NCBI RefSeq assembly: GCF_014699115.1
Contig: NZ_JACXAD010000011.1
Location: 96,651 to 160,650 of the forward strand
Direction: 5' to 3'
DNA: 64,000 bases
Origin: Hymenobacter montanus
GTDB taxonomy: Bacteria; Bacteroidota; Bacteroidia; Cytophagales; Hymenobacteraceae
In this document: one piece after another, positions 51,234 to 61,118 of the stretch
Layout of the letters: each line of letters starts with the position of its first letter
Position numbering within the stretch: position 1 is the stretch's first letter
The notes under the pieces: generated by a model
Told to the model about the DNA's origin: nothing
Seen by the model: only the letters and a program-made list of their open reading frames with translations
Databases searched by the model: none
Position numbers and translations under genes: made by a program

Positions 51234-51258
51234 TTCGATTCCCGTCGCGGCTACATAA
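51234..51258. repeat. Copy of the tRNA-Arg 3' end (att-like)
   Basis: 25 bases, ttcgattcccgtcgcggctacataa less its first bases, identical to 49713-49737, the T-loop to just past the tRNA-Arg 3' end. This is the classic layout left by an integrase using a tRNA gene: intact tRNA on one side (attL), short copy on the other (attR), about 1.5 kb apart. No integrase gene remains between them. Confidence 0.8.
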
Positions 51259-51262
51259 TTGA

Positions 51263-51303
51263 AGCAAAAAGCCTCAATACATTGCGTATTGAGGCTTTTT
51301 GCT
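51263..51303 (+). terminator. 18-bp perfect terminator hairpin
   Basis: agcaaaaagcctcaatac (51263-51280) pairs perfectly with gtattgaggctttttgct (51286-51303). This is a tRNA-type terminator following the 3'-end copy and may be the original terminator of the tRNA gene. Confidence 0.8.
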
Positions 51304-52084
51304 TAATAATTGGTAAAACACTCACCACGGACAGTGTACTGCAAGCCAGGGCCAGCTCCACGCGTCCTCATCGGTCGGGCTGGTCAGCGCCTCACCGTTG
51401 ATTGAGCAGCGCCGACACGCCCTTGCTGCCTTAAGACCGCGCTAGATAGCTGTAGCACTCCACTAGATGTCGTTAGCTACGCTTACTGCTTGTAAAGTAC
51501 AGTTTGCTAGTACTCGGCAAATTCTACCTCACTCCCCTACCCTCACCCTCTGAAATACCCGCTGGTTGGCTAAAACATCACTTGGCAACCCAATTTCTAT
51601 AGCTGGCGCCTTCATGCGATTTTCTGCTTCTCTTAGAGATGCCTATTTTCTTTAATGTCCAGCTTATCCGAATGACCAGCTACGGGATTTGTTGCTCCGC
51701 GACGGCCAAAGCGTGATTATTTATTCGGCTTTCCATTACTTAGTGTTCTCGTTAAGTTTCGGACACTATTGCCCTACCTGAACTTTCTTGAAATAGTCAA
51801 ATTCTTTACTCTCTTCCTCTTCGCCATAAAACCAGGTTGGCCTGAATTATGCTTCCGTGCTTAGCTGCTCTGCCTACATTTGAACATAGTGAATTTGGCT
51901 CGTACCAGGCCGCTGAGCGAAGAAAAGTCTACGTATTTACCCTGGTATCTTTCGCCCGGTGGAATTATTCATTCACCGATTGCTTTAGGGGGTTCATCCA
52001 GAAAAGTCACATTTTTGCCCGCCTTTTTGTTTCGGTTCCTTACCTTTCAGTCTGGAATGCTGAGTTATTCCAGAATCAGCTTTT
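51304..52084. other. Intergenic stretch without a recognised gene
   Basis: 781 bases of mixed composition. A 92-codon frame at 51849-52127 overlaps the GH43 start and has no family likeness. I see no repeat or RNA in it. Confidence 0.4.
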
Positions 52085-53650
52085 TTGCCTAACCTCTTTG
52101 TACCTCCACCCGTGTCCATCGAACTAGAATTGGCAACCCGCCTCGCCAGCAGCGTCTCCCCGGAAATCGCTCCCGTAACCCGTCGGTCCTACGACCAGGT
52201 AGTGTTGCCCGGCGACTTTCCCGACCCCACTGTCACCAAGATTGGCGACACTTACTGGGCCAGCGCGACCTCGGCGGAGTGGGGGGCGGTGTTTCCACTG
52301 TTTACCTCTAAAAATCTGCTCGATTGGGAGCTGGTGGGCCACGTTTTCCCCGATAAGCTGCCCGATTGGGCCGGCTCCAACTTCTGGGCGCCGGAGTTCT
52401 ACCAGGAAAACGGGCGCACTTACGTGTATTACACTGCCCGCAAAAAAGGGGGCATGCTCTGCGTGGCCGTCGCCAGTGCCGACTCTCCCGAAGGCCCTTA
52501 CCACGACCATGGCCCGCTGGTAGGCCAGGAGGCCGGCTCCATCGACGGCTTTGCCATGCCCGATGAGAATGGCGACCTCTACCTCATCTGGAAAGAGGAC
52601 GGCAACTCCTGCCACCAGGATACCCCAATCTGGGCGCAGCGCCTGAACGACGAGCGCACGGCCCTGATTGGTGAAGCCACTGAGCTGTTCGGCAACGACG
52701 TGCGTTGGGAAGGGCCCCTGGTCGAGGGTTCGGCCCTGGTGCGGCACAACGGCTACTTCTACATGTTCTACGCTGGTAACAGCTGCTGCGGAAAGGGCTG
52801 CAACTATGCCACCGGGGTAGCCCGGTCCCGCAACCTGCTCGGCCCCTGGGAGAAGTACGACCAGAACCCCATCCTCGACCGCAACGAGGTTTGGAAATGC
52901 CCCGGCCACGGCACCGTCGCCGAAATGGATGGCCGCTGGTTCTTGCTGCACCACGCCTACCTCGCCGCCAGCCACGAGTTCGTGGGCCGGCAGGGCCTCC
53001 TCAGCGAGTTCACCTGGAATGCCGAAGGCTGGCCCGAGTTTGAGCGCCGCAGCCCGCAGGCCGCTCCACTTACCAACGTGAGTGAGCTCAACATTGCCGA
53101 AGAGTTCGAAGGCGACCGCCTGGGCCTGGAGTGGCAGTGGCCCATTGGTCAGCAGCCCACCACCAAGGTCCGCGACGGCCAGCTGCACTTGCAGGCCGGC
53201 GCTTCGCGCCTCGGGGCGCTGGTTGCCCGCCGCACGCACGTGGCTACCTACAAAGCCGCCACCACCCTCGATTTTGCCAACCTGCCCACCGATACCTTCG
53301 CGGGCCTGGCCGCCGTCGGTGACCCGTACAACGCCCTGGCCCTAATGGCCGGCAACGGCCAGGTGCAAATCTGGCACGTGAAAAGCGGTAAGCAGCAGTG
53401 CCTCGTGCAGGTCTTTGTGGATCCCTGCGATACCATTACCCTGCGCCTGGAGGTGTGGGGTGGTCAGCGCTACCGCTTCGCCTACAGCACCGACGGCGCC
53501 ACCTGGCAGCCCCTGCCAACCGACAGCTTCAGCCTCAACGGTACCTACCTGCCGCCGTGGGACCGGGGCGTGCGCATAGCGCTGGTGGCCCAAGGGGCCG
53601 AGGGCAACAGCGCCACCTTCAACAACTTCATCGTCCGCAACCACCGGTAA
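52085..53650 (+). CDS. Glycoside hydrolase family 43
   Basis: A five-bladed propeller glycosidase (arabinanase/xylosidase clan) with a C-terminal beta-sandwich. The three catalytic acids are visible: the base Asp in LPGDFPDPTVTKIG, the pKa-tuning Asp in AGSIDGFAMPDENG and the acid Glu in GPLVEGSALVRHNGYFYMFY. The C-terminal ~190 residues (FEGDRLGLEWQW..DGQLHLQ..FAGLAAV) are the concanavalin-like DUF1349/GH43_C2 type. There is no signal peptide, so it may act in the cytoplasm, which is unusual for the clan. Starts possible are TTG 52085 or GTG 52112; I cannot choose firmly. No SusC/SusD pair or other polysaccharide-locus gene is adjacent. Confidence 0.9.
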   Translation: MPNLFVPPPVSIELELATRLASSVSPEIAPVTRRSYDQVVLPGDFPDPTVTKIGDTYWASATSAEWGAVFPLFTSKNLLDWELVGHVFPDKLPDWAGSNFWAPEFYQENGRTYVYYTARKKGGMLCVAVASADSPEGPYHDHGPLVGQEAGSIDGFAMPDENGDLYLIWKEDGNSCHQDTPIWAQRLNDERTALIGEATELFGNDVRWEGPLVEGSALVRHNGYFYMFYAGNSCCGKGCNYATGVARSRNLLGPWEKYDQNPILDRNEVWKCPGHGTVAEMDGRWFLLHHAYLAASHEFVGRQGLLSEFTWNAEGWPEFERRSPQAAPLTNVSELNIAEEFEGDRLGLEWQWPIGQQPTTKVRDGQLHLQAGASRLGALVARRTHVATYKAATTLDFANLPTDTFAGLAAVGDPYNALALMAGNGQVQIWHVKSGKQQCLVQVFVDPCDTITLRLEVWGGQRYRFAYSTDGATWQPLPTDSFSLNGTYLPPWDRGVRIALVAQGAEGNSATFNNFIVRNHR

Positions 53651-53666
53651 GACCCTTAATTTCTGC

Positions 53667-53710
53667 GCAAAAAAGCCAGGCTGCCCATTGGGGTAGCCTG
53701 GCTTTTTTGC
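53667..53710 (+). terminator. Terminator after GH43
   Basis: gcaaaaaagccaggct (53667-53682) pairs perfectly with agcctggcttttttgc (53695-53710), 16 bp with a T-run. Confidence 0.85.
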
Positions 53711-54020
53711 GTACGATGCCCGAAGTATTCGTTCAGCACAGGGCTTTCGCACCCGTCGCCGATGGCGACTCAGGCGGCTTAAGGCCGTGTGGCGCTGTCA
53801 GCGGCCTCTACCAGAACACCCTGCTGAGCCGAACCGAAGCTCTCCCATTTGGCCAGCGTTGTTCTACGAAGCGGGAGAGCTGCTTCGGCTCCGCGGACGC
53901 CAGATGAGCAGGACCGCCTTTTGCTAGACCAGGACTTGTGACCGGCTACTTAAACCACGTGGGCTGGCAAGCTAAGTAGGGGCGATGGGCAGATGCATTC
54001 GCCAAACAGCCGCGTACGGA
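53711..54020. other. Intergenic sequence
   Basis: 310 bases between two terminators. No gene, repeat or RNA recognised. Confidence 0.4.
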
Positions 54021-54065
54021 CAAACAACAACGCCCGGCACGTAAGTACCGGGCGTTGCTGTTTGT
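54021..54065 (-). terminator. Terminator after the basic secreted protein
   Basis: acaaacaacaacgcccgg pairs with ccgggcgttgctgtttgt across the window with one or two mismatches. The core is aacgcccgg/ccgggcgtt. It lies 17 bases past the stop of the minus-strand gene. Confidence 0.7.
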
Positions 54066-54081
54066 CGATCAAGCACGCTGG

Positions 54082-54705
54082 TTAGCGGCGGTGCCTGGCT
54101 TTCCTTTTGGATTTTGCGGAAGCGCTTTTCTTCGTCGATTTATGCGTGGCGCTTTTCTTAGCCTTGCTATGAGTCGTGCTACGCTTCTTGCTCTTGGCGG
54201 CGGTGTGCTTGGCTTTCTTAGATGCTTTTGCTTTGCTGGTCTTTGCGTGAGCCCCAGCCTTCGCCTTGCTGCGACGCGCAGCCGCTTTGTGGGAGCTGGC
54301 TCTGGTGCTGCGGCTGTAGCGGGCCGCCCGACTGTACCGAGCGGCACGGGCTTCTACCCGGGCTTCGGCGCGGGCCTCTTCGCGGCGAGCGGCCAGGGCC
54401 TCGGTGTGGCGAGCTTCGTAGCTGCGAGTAGTATGGACCGGCATGGTGGCCTCATCGGCCACGTCGCTGTAGTGGGCCGTGGCGTCCGATTCGGGAGCGG
54501 CCGTATTGTCCTCGATGCTGCCTTTAGGTGCTTCAACTACGATCTTTTTGCGGCGCACCGGCATCAGAAAATCCCGCTCGGCCCGCTCCCGCAAGCTCAG
54601 ATTTTCTTCACCGGGCAGCTTTGAAACCGGCGTTTGTTTCTCGGTTTGAGCCTGGGCAGTGCTCCAGGTTAGGAGCAGCGAAAAGAGAACAAATAGGTGC
54701 TTCAT
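54082..54705 (-). CDS. Secreted Lys/Ala/Arg-rich basic protein
   Basis: A 207-aa protein with a signal peptide (MKHLFVLFSLLLTWSTAQA). Residues 20-90 are mixed and partly acidic (LRERAERDFLMPVRRKKIVVEAP, ESDATAHYSDVADE). From about 95 onward it is almost only A, R, K, S, T and H, with repeated AxARR/ARYSR and then KAKASKKAKHTAAKSKKR-like units, resembling a histone H1 tail. I recognise no family. A cell-surface or periplasmic polyanion binder (DNA, polyphosphate, LPS) is inference. It is on the minus strand 128 bases after the alpha-2-macroglobulin gene, and codon use is normal for the genome. Confidence 0.75.
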   Translation of the reverse strand: MKHLFVLFSLLLTWSTAQAQTEKQTPVSKLPGEENLSLRERAERDFLMPVRRKKIVVEAPKGSIEDNTAAPESDATAHYSDVADEATMPVHTTRSYEARHTEALAARREEARAEARVEARAARYSRAARYSRSTRASSHKAAARRSKAKAGAHAKTSKAKASKKAKHTAAKSKKRSTTHSKAKKSATHKSTKKSASAKSKRKARHRR

Positions 54706-54833
54706 AAGTGATAATTATAAACCGAACATAAGACAAAGCTACAGCTTCCCCTGGTTAAATGCAAGGCCGAGGCTGTTTTAAACGCTCAGAAGGCCCTTTA
54801 AACAGCCTAAGTGGATATTTAGTACTCTTTTGG

Positions 54834-57800
54834 CTACCGGGCAACCTGCAGCCGCGAGCCCGCCGAATGCGCGCCAAACTCCGGCGCATACAGGCACTGC
54901 ACCTCACTCAGCCCCCCCGAAAAGTTACCGGCCTGGGCGGCGCGCAACCGGTACTCCAGCACGTGCGTGCCACGCGGCACGGCGCTCAAAAAGAAATTGG
55001 TCGCCGCCTCGCGCGGCGACTCGTAATAGCCCAACCCATTCTGGTAGCGGTAGCCACTGGTTGGGCCGATGGGCTCTAAGCCGGCAGCGCGCTGGTCTTT
55101 CAACTGCACGTATTCCAGGTCGCGGTCGGTGCGCAGCACCAGGCGCACCACCAGCGCTTCGCCGACTTTGAGCGGCGTGGCCGCGCTGATTTTCTCCAGC
55201 ACCGGCCCCCCGGCCGTGCGGGTTTCGCGGTAGAGCTGACGCTCCAGGCTGAGCGGCGTAGCGGCGGGAGTCACCTGGTCGATGTCTTCGAAGTACTGCC
55301 AGTACAGGCCCCCCCACGCCACGCCCGCGTCGGGCTTGGTAATGGTAACCTTGCCCAGGGCGGGCTGGACCTCGGCGGCCGACCAACTGGTTTTGAAATA
55401 GCCGGTGCCCGCCTGCGCCGCCTCGGCCTGCACGGGCTGGCCGCCAACGGTGACCTGCAGCGGCTGGGTGGGAGCCAGCCAGTCGGAGCCCCGCAGCAGC
55501 AGGGCGTAGCAAGCATCGGCGGTGGCACGGGTGCTTTCCCAGTGATGCGTCTGCTTATGCTTGAGCAGCCAGAGCTTCATCTCGTCCACAGCTTTCTGGT
55601 CGTTTTTTATTTCGTCGAACGCTTCGATAAGAGTGGCCTGGGTTTCGGTGGGCGCCTCGCGCCAGTAGTAGCCGCCGCGCACTTCCTTCCAATACATACC
55701 CAGCTCGGGCGAGTGCAGGGCATTCTCGGCCAGGGCCCGCAGGATGTCCGAGACCGCCGGAGCGGCGGGGCTTTCGCGGAACAGCGCCAGGGCCAGCTGA
55801 GCTTGCAGGTAGCGCGGCTGGCTGGGCCAGAACCTAGCGGCCTGCTCGCGGTAGTAGGCATACGCCGGGCGGGCTGCCACCGCGATAGGCTGCTCCCGCC
55901 AAAAGCTGCGGGCGTACAGGGCCTGAATGGCCAGGTCGCTGAGGTGGTTGTCGGCCAGCCTCACGTTTTTTTGGCGGCGCAGCTCGGCGTAGTCGAAGGC
56001 GGTGGCTTCATCGAGGTAGCGCAGGGCATTCTGCAAGATGCCGCGGGCAGTATCATCCTGGCCGGCATCGAAGGCATTCAACTTCTTCAGCCGGCCAAAG
56101 CCGGCCACGATAAGCTGCGTGATGTAGCGGTCGTCCGGCATCTTCTCAAACCAGGGGAATGCCCCATTGGGCCGCTGCATGCGCTGCAGCTGGAGCAAGG
56201 CGCGGCTGGTTTCAGCCTTCAGCCGCACTTCATCGAACAGCCCGGTGAGGCGGGCCAGACGCTCGGTCTCGCCCTGGGCGTCGCGCACCCAGGGCGTTTC
56301 TTGCAGCAAGAGGTTTTTCAGCTCCTGGTTTTGGGCTAGCTTGCTGGCGAGGGCGTTCTTCTGGGCCGCAGTGCCGCTTTGTGCCTGCCGGGTCCATTCC
56401 GCCAGTACGGCTTTGAAGCGGGGGTTGGACTTCAGAATCTGCGCCGCTACCAGGTTGGCGTACAGGCGGCTCAATACCTGCTCGGAGCCCTCGTAGGGGT
56501 ACTCTACCAGGTAGGGCAAGCTCTGCACGGCGTACCAAGCGGGGTTGGCCGTCATCTCCAGCGTGAGGCTGTAGTTGCGGCGCGTGGGGCTGCCGGGGCC
56601 CGTGAGCTTGCTCAGCTCAAATGTGCGGGAGCCGGGGCCCACGATGGGCAGCGGCAGGCGCTCGGTAATAAGCAGGCGGTTGGGCAGCACGGCCAGGGTG
56701 CTTTCCTCGCCGTCGGTATAACTGGTGGCCGCTGGTCCGGCGTCGGTGCCCAGGCCTTTTTTGCCTTTCTGGGCCTTACTTCCTTCCACGGACTTCAGCC
56801 CGCCAGCCGGAAACGAAGTGCTCGCCACTACCCGATAGGTCACGGCGGCCGGGGCAAAATCGGCGGGCAGGCTGATTTCCCAGCCCAGGGCGGTACTCTG
56901 GTGCGCGTCGGCCGACACGGCTTGCTGGGCCGGGCTTTTCAATAGCTGGCGGCTAAGGTCCTGGCCAGTCGCGGCGTCGAGCAGAAATAGCTGCGCGCTG
57001 CCGGTAGTGGGATGGTCGGTCAGGTTGGAGAACTTGGCCGGAAAGGTGAAGGTGTCGCCCGGCCGAAAAAAGCGCGGCGCGTTGGGAGTAATCTGAATTT
57101 CTTTCTGGGTAACGAGCTGCCGGGCGAGTCGACCGGTGTGCAGGCTCTTGTCGTGGGCCAGGGCCAGCAGTTGCCAGCGCGTCACGGCCTCCGGCATTTG
57201 AAACTCGAGCACGATGTCACCGTTTTTGTCGGTGTGCAAGGCCGGCTGCCAGAAAGCCGTCTCGCGGAAGTCAGTGCGCGTAGGCACGGTAGTCAGGTCG
57301 GGCGCGGGCGGGCGGACTGCATTACCCCCCGCAATAGTTCGCGCGTCGTCTAGCCCCTTTCGCAAGGCGGACGAAGTAGCTCCCGCGGCGGAAGCCATTG
57401 GCGCGGGGGCCGCATTTGCATCAGCGACCATCACTTCACTGAGCTGGGCGCCGGCCGCTCGCCCGACCATGGCCCGCCTCAAGGGCCCCCGCCGGCCGCC
57501 GCCATACCCGACAAAGTTGTCTTGCAGCCCGTCCCAGGTGTTCAGGGCTGGATAAACCACCATGGCGGGTCCCGAATACCCTGGTTCGAACAAGGGCTGG
57601 GCCCCCACCCGGGTGAACTCGCCCTGCCAGCCAAACCACGCGGGATGGTAGCCGGCACCAAACTCCAAGCCTGGAAATTGATGAGGGCGGAAAATATCCA
57701 GGCTCTGGTCGTACAGCGTGGCCAGCAGCTCGGCCTCGGCCGCCTGGCCGTTGGCCTGCTGGATAGTCACGCGCCAGGTTTCCTTTTGGCCGGGCTGGAG

Positions 57801-60800
57801 CTTATCGCGAAAGGTACTGATGGCCACCTTCAGCGGCTGGGGCTTTTCGGCCACCTCCACCGTAGCCTGGTGGCGGTACAGCTGGTTGTCGTGCACTTGC
57901 AGGGTGTGCACATAGAGCGGCCCACTAGCCGCGGCGGGGCCGCTTTCCACGGTAAGCCGCCGTTGCTCGCCCGGCTGGAGCGTCAGCCATTCTTTGCGCA
58001 GGAGCTTGCCCCCGCGCTCCACTTCGAGCAGCAGGCGGGCGCCCGTCGCACTGCTGCCCAGCAGCACCGTGGCGGGCTGGCCGGGAGCTACTGTATCCGC
58101 GAGGGCCACAAACCAGTCGGGCGTGGAGTAGGGAATGGTGGTCGCCTGCGAATCGTAGAGGGTGAAGTCGTGCCTGGTGCGGGCCGAGTCCGTTCCGGCA
58201 GTCCGGGCTTCGAGGCGGTAGCGGCCCAGGGGCAGCGCCCGCAGGGTGGCCGCCAGGTTCAGGTCCCGGCCGCTTCGGGTATCGAAGGGCAAGGTGGCGA
58301 CCAGCTCCGGTGCGGCTTCATCTTCTTCGGTTTCGGGGGCCGGGCCGGGTACGCCCGGCGGGTTGGGGCGGTAGCGGCGGGCCAGCAGGCGCAGCGTGCC
58401 GGCGGCGGCCACGGGCTCGCCCGTAGCGTTGCTGCTCAACAGCGTGAAGGTGGGCAAGTGCTGCTTATCAACCTCGTGGGGGCCGCTGAGCTGCAAGCTG
58501 AGCGGGTTGGGGCCAACGACGAAGCTGCGGGTGCCCGTGCGGGTTTCGCCGGCCGCGTCGGTTACGTCGGCCGTTACTTCAAATAAATAGCCCGGCTCCC
58601 AGCCGCGGTAGCCCGGCGGCTTAGGCGCCCGGGGCGGCGTAAAGCTGAGGCTGAAGCGCCCCTCGGCATCGGTGGTGGTGAGGCCGTGGGCAATCTCGCG
58701 CGTTTCGCCTCCATTAGGAGGGTAGAAGCCACCTCGCAGGCCGTACTCGAACACGGGCCACAGGGCGCGGCGCGTCACGCGGTAGCTTACTTTGGCGCCA
58801 TCGGTGGCTTGCCCGGCGTAGGCGCGGGCGCTGCCTGCCACGGCGAGCGGCTGGCCGAGCTGGGGCTGACCAGGCACCGGATCGATGGTCACCAAAAAGG
58901 TCGGGCGCTTGTAGTCTTCCACCGCGAAGCGCACTTCTCCCTGGTCGGTTTGCAGGCTCATTTCGCCGTTGAGCAGCCCCGTGGGCAGCACCAGCGACCC
59001 GTGGAACGACCCGAACTCCGAGGTGGTAAAGGACAGCGTCTGCACCGTCTGGCCATTTACGTCGACCAGCCGTACGCTCAGCGCCTGGCCCGCCAACAGG
59101 CGGGCCTTGCCACCCAGGCTCTCAGTCAGTATTCCTTTGAAGTACAGCGTTTGGCCGGGCCGGTAAATGGCGCGGTCGGTAAAGAGAAACGGGCGGCGCT
59201 GGGGTACCTCCGCCTCGTTGCCAGCGGGGCGGTAGTAGCCATCTATTTGATTCATTACCAGGGTATCAGTGCCGCGCCACGCCCAGACGGCCGCCAGGCG
59301 CGCCGACCCCGGGCTGTAGCCCCCGGGGTTATCGCCGTCCAGCTGCACTTCACCCGTCGCGTCCGTCTGCGCTATCGGTCCCCGGCGGCTCTGCTGTTGG
59401 CGCTTGGCCTCATTGTAGAAGGAATAGCTGGCTCGGGCCGGCACGCCCGCGAGCGGCGCGCCACTCTGCCGGTGCAGAAGCAGCAGCCGCAAGGCCCCCG
59501 TGGCATGGTCGCGCTGAGTTATGCCACTCAGCTCGCTGGCTTGCAGCAGGCCGAAGCTGGTAACCAGGTCCGGGCGGCGCACCAGGGCTTGCCCGGCTTG
59601 GTTGCTGATCAAAATCAGGTAGCGCCCGGCTGGCAGCGCGTTTCCGGCCACCGCCTGCTTCTGCTCCCGATAATCTAAGGGGTGCGCGGGCAGTGGAATG
59701 GCCCAGGCTGCCGCGGGCGGACGGCTGGCAATTCGGCGCTGCTGCTTGTCGCGCTCGGCGGGGCCGTGGCTTTGCAGGCTCTCCCACTCCGACAGCGAAA
59801 CCGGATACGCCCAGGCGTGCAGGGCGGTCACGTTGCGAGTTACCAGGTCTAACCGCCAGGGCTGGTTGGGAATTACCACCTCGGCGGCCGAAAACGACAG
59901 CTCCGGCCGTTCAATATCCTCCCGTAGCGCGCGGGCCCGCGCCGCCCCGCGCGACTTCGGGAACCGAGCCTCGGCCTCCCGCGCCAGCTGCACGGCGGCC
60001 ACGGCATCGGATTCGCGGCGCAGCTCGGCCCGGCGCGCCATGAACTCCGTGCTGATGGGCAGCGCCCGGTACGTTTCGGCCAGGCGCACCAGGGCCGGCT
60101 CGTACTGTTCGGCCAAGTCGCTGCCTTGGGTGAGGCTGCGCAGGTAGTCGATGCGCGCTAAGTCTACATCGGCCAGGGCCGCCTGGTCGGCGGGCGCCAG
60201 CTGTTGGCGCGAGGCCGTGAGGCGCTGCAACAGGTGCAGGGCGTGCACCTGGCCGTTCAGCGAGTCGGCATCCGGCGCCAGCAGGCGCAGGGCCGCGAAT
60301 TCCTGCGCCGAGCCGAACAGCCCAGGGTCGGTGAGCTGGAACTGCTGCTCGGGCCGGGTCACGTACAGCTCCTGGTTTTTCAAGCCCTCGATGGCGCGCT
60401 GGGCCAGCAAATCGTAGAGCGTAGGACGTAGAGAGCGGCCTTCGGCATCGCCGCCCAGGGCCAGGTCGCCGAGGGCGGCCAGCGGCGTCGTAAGCTGCCG
60501 CGGCGGCAAATCCTCCACCGATTGGTAGTAGTGCCGCACAATGGCGGCTCCCAGCTTACTCATGTCCCAGGTGGCCAGGCCGGTGCCGCCATCGGCGGCC
60601 GGGTTGGGGCCGGTAGTGGCGCCAGCTCCGGCGGTGCGCTGGTAGAGACGATACCGGTTCTGGTTCAGGTAGCTGGTGTACAGCCCGGCCAGCAGCGAGT
60701 GCAGAATGGGCCGGGCCGGAAAGCTAGCCGTGGGCAGCTCCCGCTCGAGCAGGGCAATGGATTTCTCGCTTTCATCTTCCTCTTTGGCTTGCAGCAGGCG

Positions 60801-61025
60801 GATCTTGTAGAGCAGGGCCCGCACGTAAGCGGGGGTGTTCTGCTCTTTGCGGGCCTGCCGATAAAGGGCCTCCACCAGCGGAGCGGCCGTAGTGGTTTGG
60901 CTTTTGGCCAGAAGCTCGTCAATCTTTTTCCACTGGGCCTGGTAGGGCGTGGGAGGCGCGGGGGCCGCCGAATCGGCGCCAAAAATGAGCGTCAGCAACA
61001 GACAGGCAAGCAGGAAAAAACGCAT
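54834..61025 (-). CDS. Alpha-2-macroglobulin family protein lacking the thioester cysteine
   Basis: A 2063-aa exported protein (signal MRFFLLACLLLTLIFGADSA, no true lipobox). The N-terminal ~430 residues are helical. MG domains follow, with FLFTDRAIYRPGQTLYFKGIL (MG2, about 625) and KVSYRVTRRALW. The bait/A2M segment has TDKNGDIVLEFQMPEAVTRWQLLALAHDKSL (about 1270-1300). The thioester domain region has LVEYPYEGSEQVLSRLY, where C-x-E-Q is expected. Codon 1513 is GGC (Gly) instead of a Cys codon, so no thioester can form. Receptor-like C-terminal strands complete it (LEYVQLKDQRAAGLEP). Bacterial members trap proteases or stabilise the envelope; this one should work without covalent capture. There is no penicillin-binding protein 1C partner next to it. 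Confidence 0.92.
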   Translation of the reverse strand: MRFFLLACLLLTLIFGADSAAPAPPTPYQAQWKKIDELLAKSQTTTAAPLVEALYRQARKEQNTPAYVRALLYKIRLLQAKEEDESEKSIALLERELPTASFPARPILHSLLAGLYTSYLNQNRYRLYQRTAGAGATTGPNPAADGGTGLATWDMSKLGAAIVRHYYQSVEDLPPRQLTTPLAALGDLALGGDAEGRSLRPTLYDLLAQRAIEGLKNQELYVTRPEQQFQLTDPGLFGSAQEFAALRLLAPDADSLNGQVHALHLLQRLTASRQQLAPADQAALADVDLARIDYLRSLTQGSDLAEQYEPALVRLAETYRALPISTEFMARRAELRRESDAVAAVQLAREAEARFPKSRGAARARALREDIERPELSFSAAEVVIPNQPWRLDLVTRNVTALHAWAYPVSLSEWESLQSHGPAERDKQQRRIASRPPAAAWAIPLPAHPLDYREQKQAVAGNALPAGRYLILISNQAGQALVRRPDLVTSFGLLQASELSGITQRDHATGALRLLLLHRQSGAPLAGVPARASYSFYNEAKRQQQSRRGPIAQTDATGEVQLDGDNPGGYSPGSARLAAVWAWRGTDTLVMNQIDGYYRPAGNEAEVPQRRPFLFTDRAIYRPGQTLYFKGILTESLGGKARLLAGQALSVRLVDVNGQTVQTLSFTTSEFGSFHGSLVLPTGLLNGEMSLQTDQGEVRFAVEDYKRPTFLVTIDPVPGQPQLGQPLAVAGSARAYAGQATDGAKVSYRVTRRALWPVFEYGLRGGFYPPNGGETREIAHGLTTTDAEGRFSLSFTPPRAPKPPGYRGWEPGYLFEVTADVTDAAGETRTGTRSFVVGPNPLSLQLSGPHEVDKQHLPTFTLLSSNATGEPVAAAGTLRLLARRYRPNPPGVPGPAPETEEDEAAPELVATLPFDTRSGRDLNLAATLRALPLGRYRLEARTAGTDSARTRHDFTLYDSQATTIPYSTPDWFVALADTVAPGQPATVLLGSSATGARLLLEVERGGKLLRKEWLTLQPGEQRRLTVESGPAAASGPLYVHTLQVHDNQLYRHQATVEVAEKPQPLKVAISTFRDKLQPGQKETWRVTIQQANGQAAEAELLATLYDQSLDIFRPHQFPGLEFGAGYHPAWFGWQGEFTRVGAQPLFEPGYSGPAMVVYPALNTWDGLQDNFVGYGGGRRGPLRRAMVGRAAGAQLSEVMVADANAAPAPMASAAGATSSALRKGLDDARTIAGGNAVRPPAPDLTTVPTRTDFRETAFWQPALHTDKNGDIVLEFQMPEAVTRWQLLALAHDKSLHTGRLARQLVTQKEIQITPNAPRFFRPGDTFTFPAKFSNLTDHPTTGSAQLFLLDAATGQDLSRQLLKSPAQQAVSADAHQSTALGWEISLPADFAPAAVTYRVVASTSFPAGGLKSVEGSKAQKGKKGLGTDAGPAATSYTDGEESTLAVLPNRLLITERLPLPIVGPGSRTFELSKLTGPGSPTRRNYSLTLEMTANPAWYAVQSLPYLVEYPYEGSEQVLSRLYANLVAAQILKSNPRFKAVLAEWTRQAQSGTAAQKNALASKLAQNQELKNLLLQETPWVRDAQGETERLARLTGLFDEVRLKAETSRALLQLQRMQRPNGAFPWFEKMPDDRYITQLIVAGFGRLKKLNAFDAGQDDTARGILQNALRYLDEATAFDYAELRRQKNVRLADNHLSDLAIQALYARSFWREQPIAVAARPAYAYYREQAARFWPSQPRYLQAQLALALFRESPAAPAVSDILRALAENALHSPELGMYWKEVRGGYYWREAPTETQATLIEAFDEIKNDQKAVDEMKLWLLKHKQTHHWESTRATADACYALLLRGSDWLAPTQPLQVTVGGQPVQAEAAQAGTGYFKTSWSAAEVQPALGKVTITKPDAGVAWGGLYWQYFEDIDQVTPAATPLSLERQLYRETRTAGGPVLEKISAATPLKVGEALVVRLVLRTDRDLEYVQLKDQRAAGLEPIGPTSGYRYQNGLGYYESPREAATNFFLSAVPRGTHVLEYRLRAAQAGNFSGGLSEVQCLYAPEFGAHSAGSRLQVAR

Positions 61026-61118
61026 GGGCTAAGCTTTGGGCTAGGTTGACGTCTCAAAGATGCCGAATCAGCTTTTATTGCACACCCAGCCCCGCTTTGG
61101 CGCGAACGTCCTACTGTC

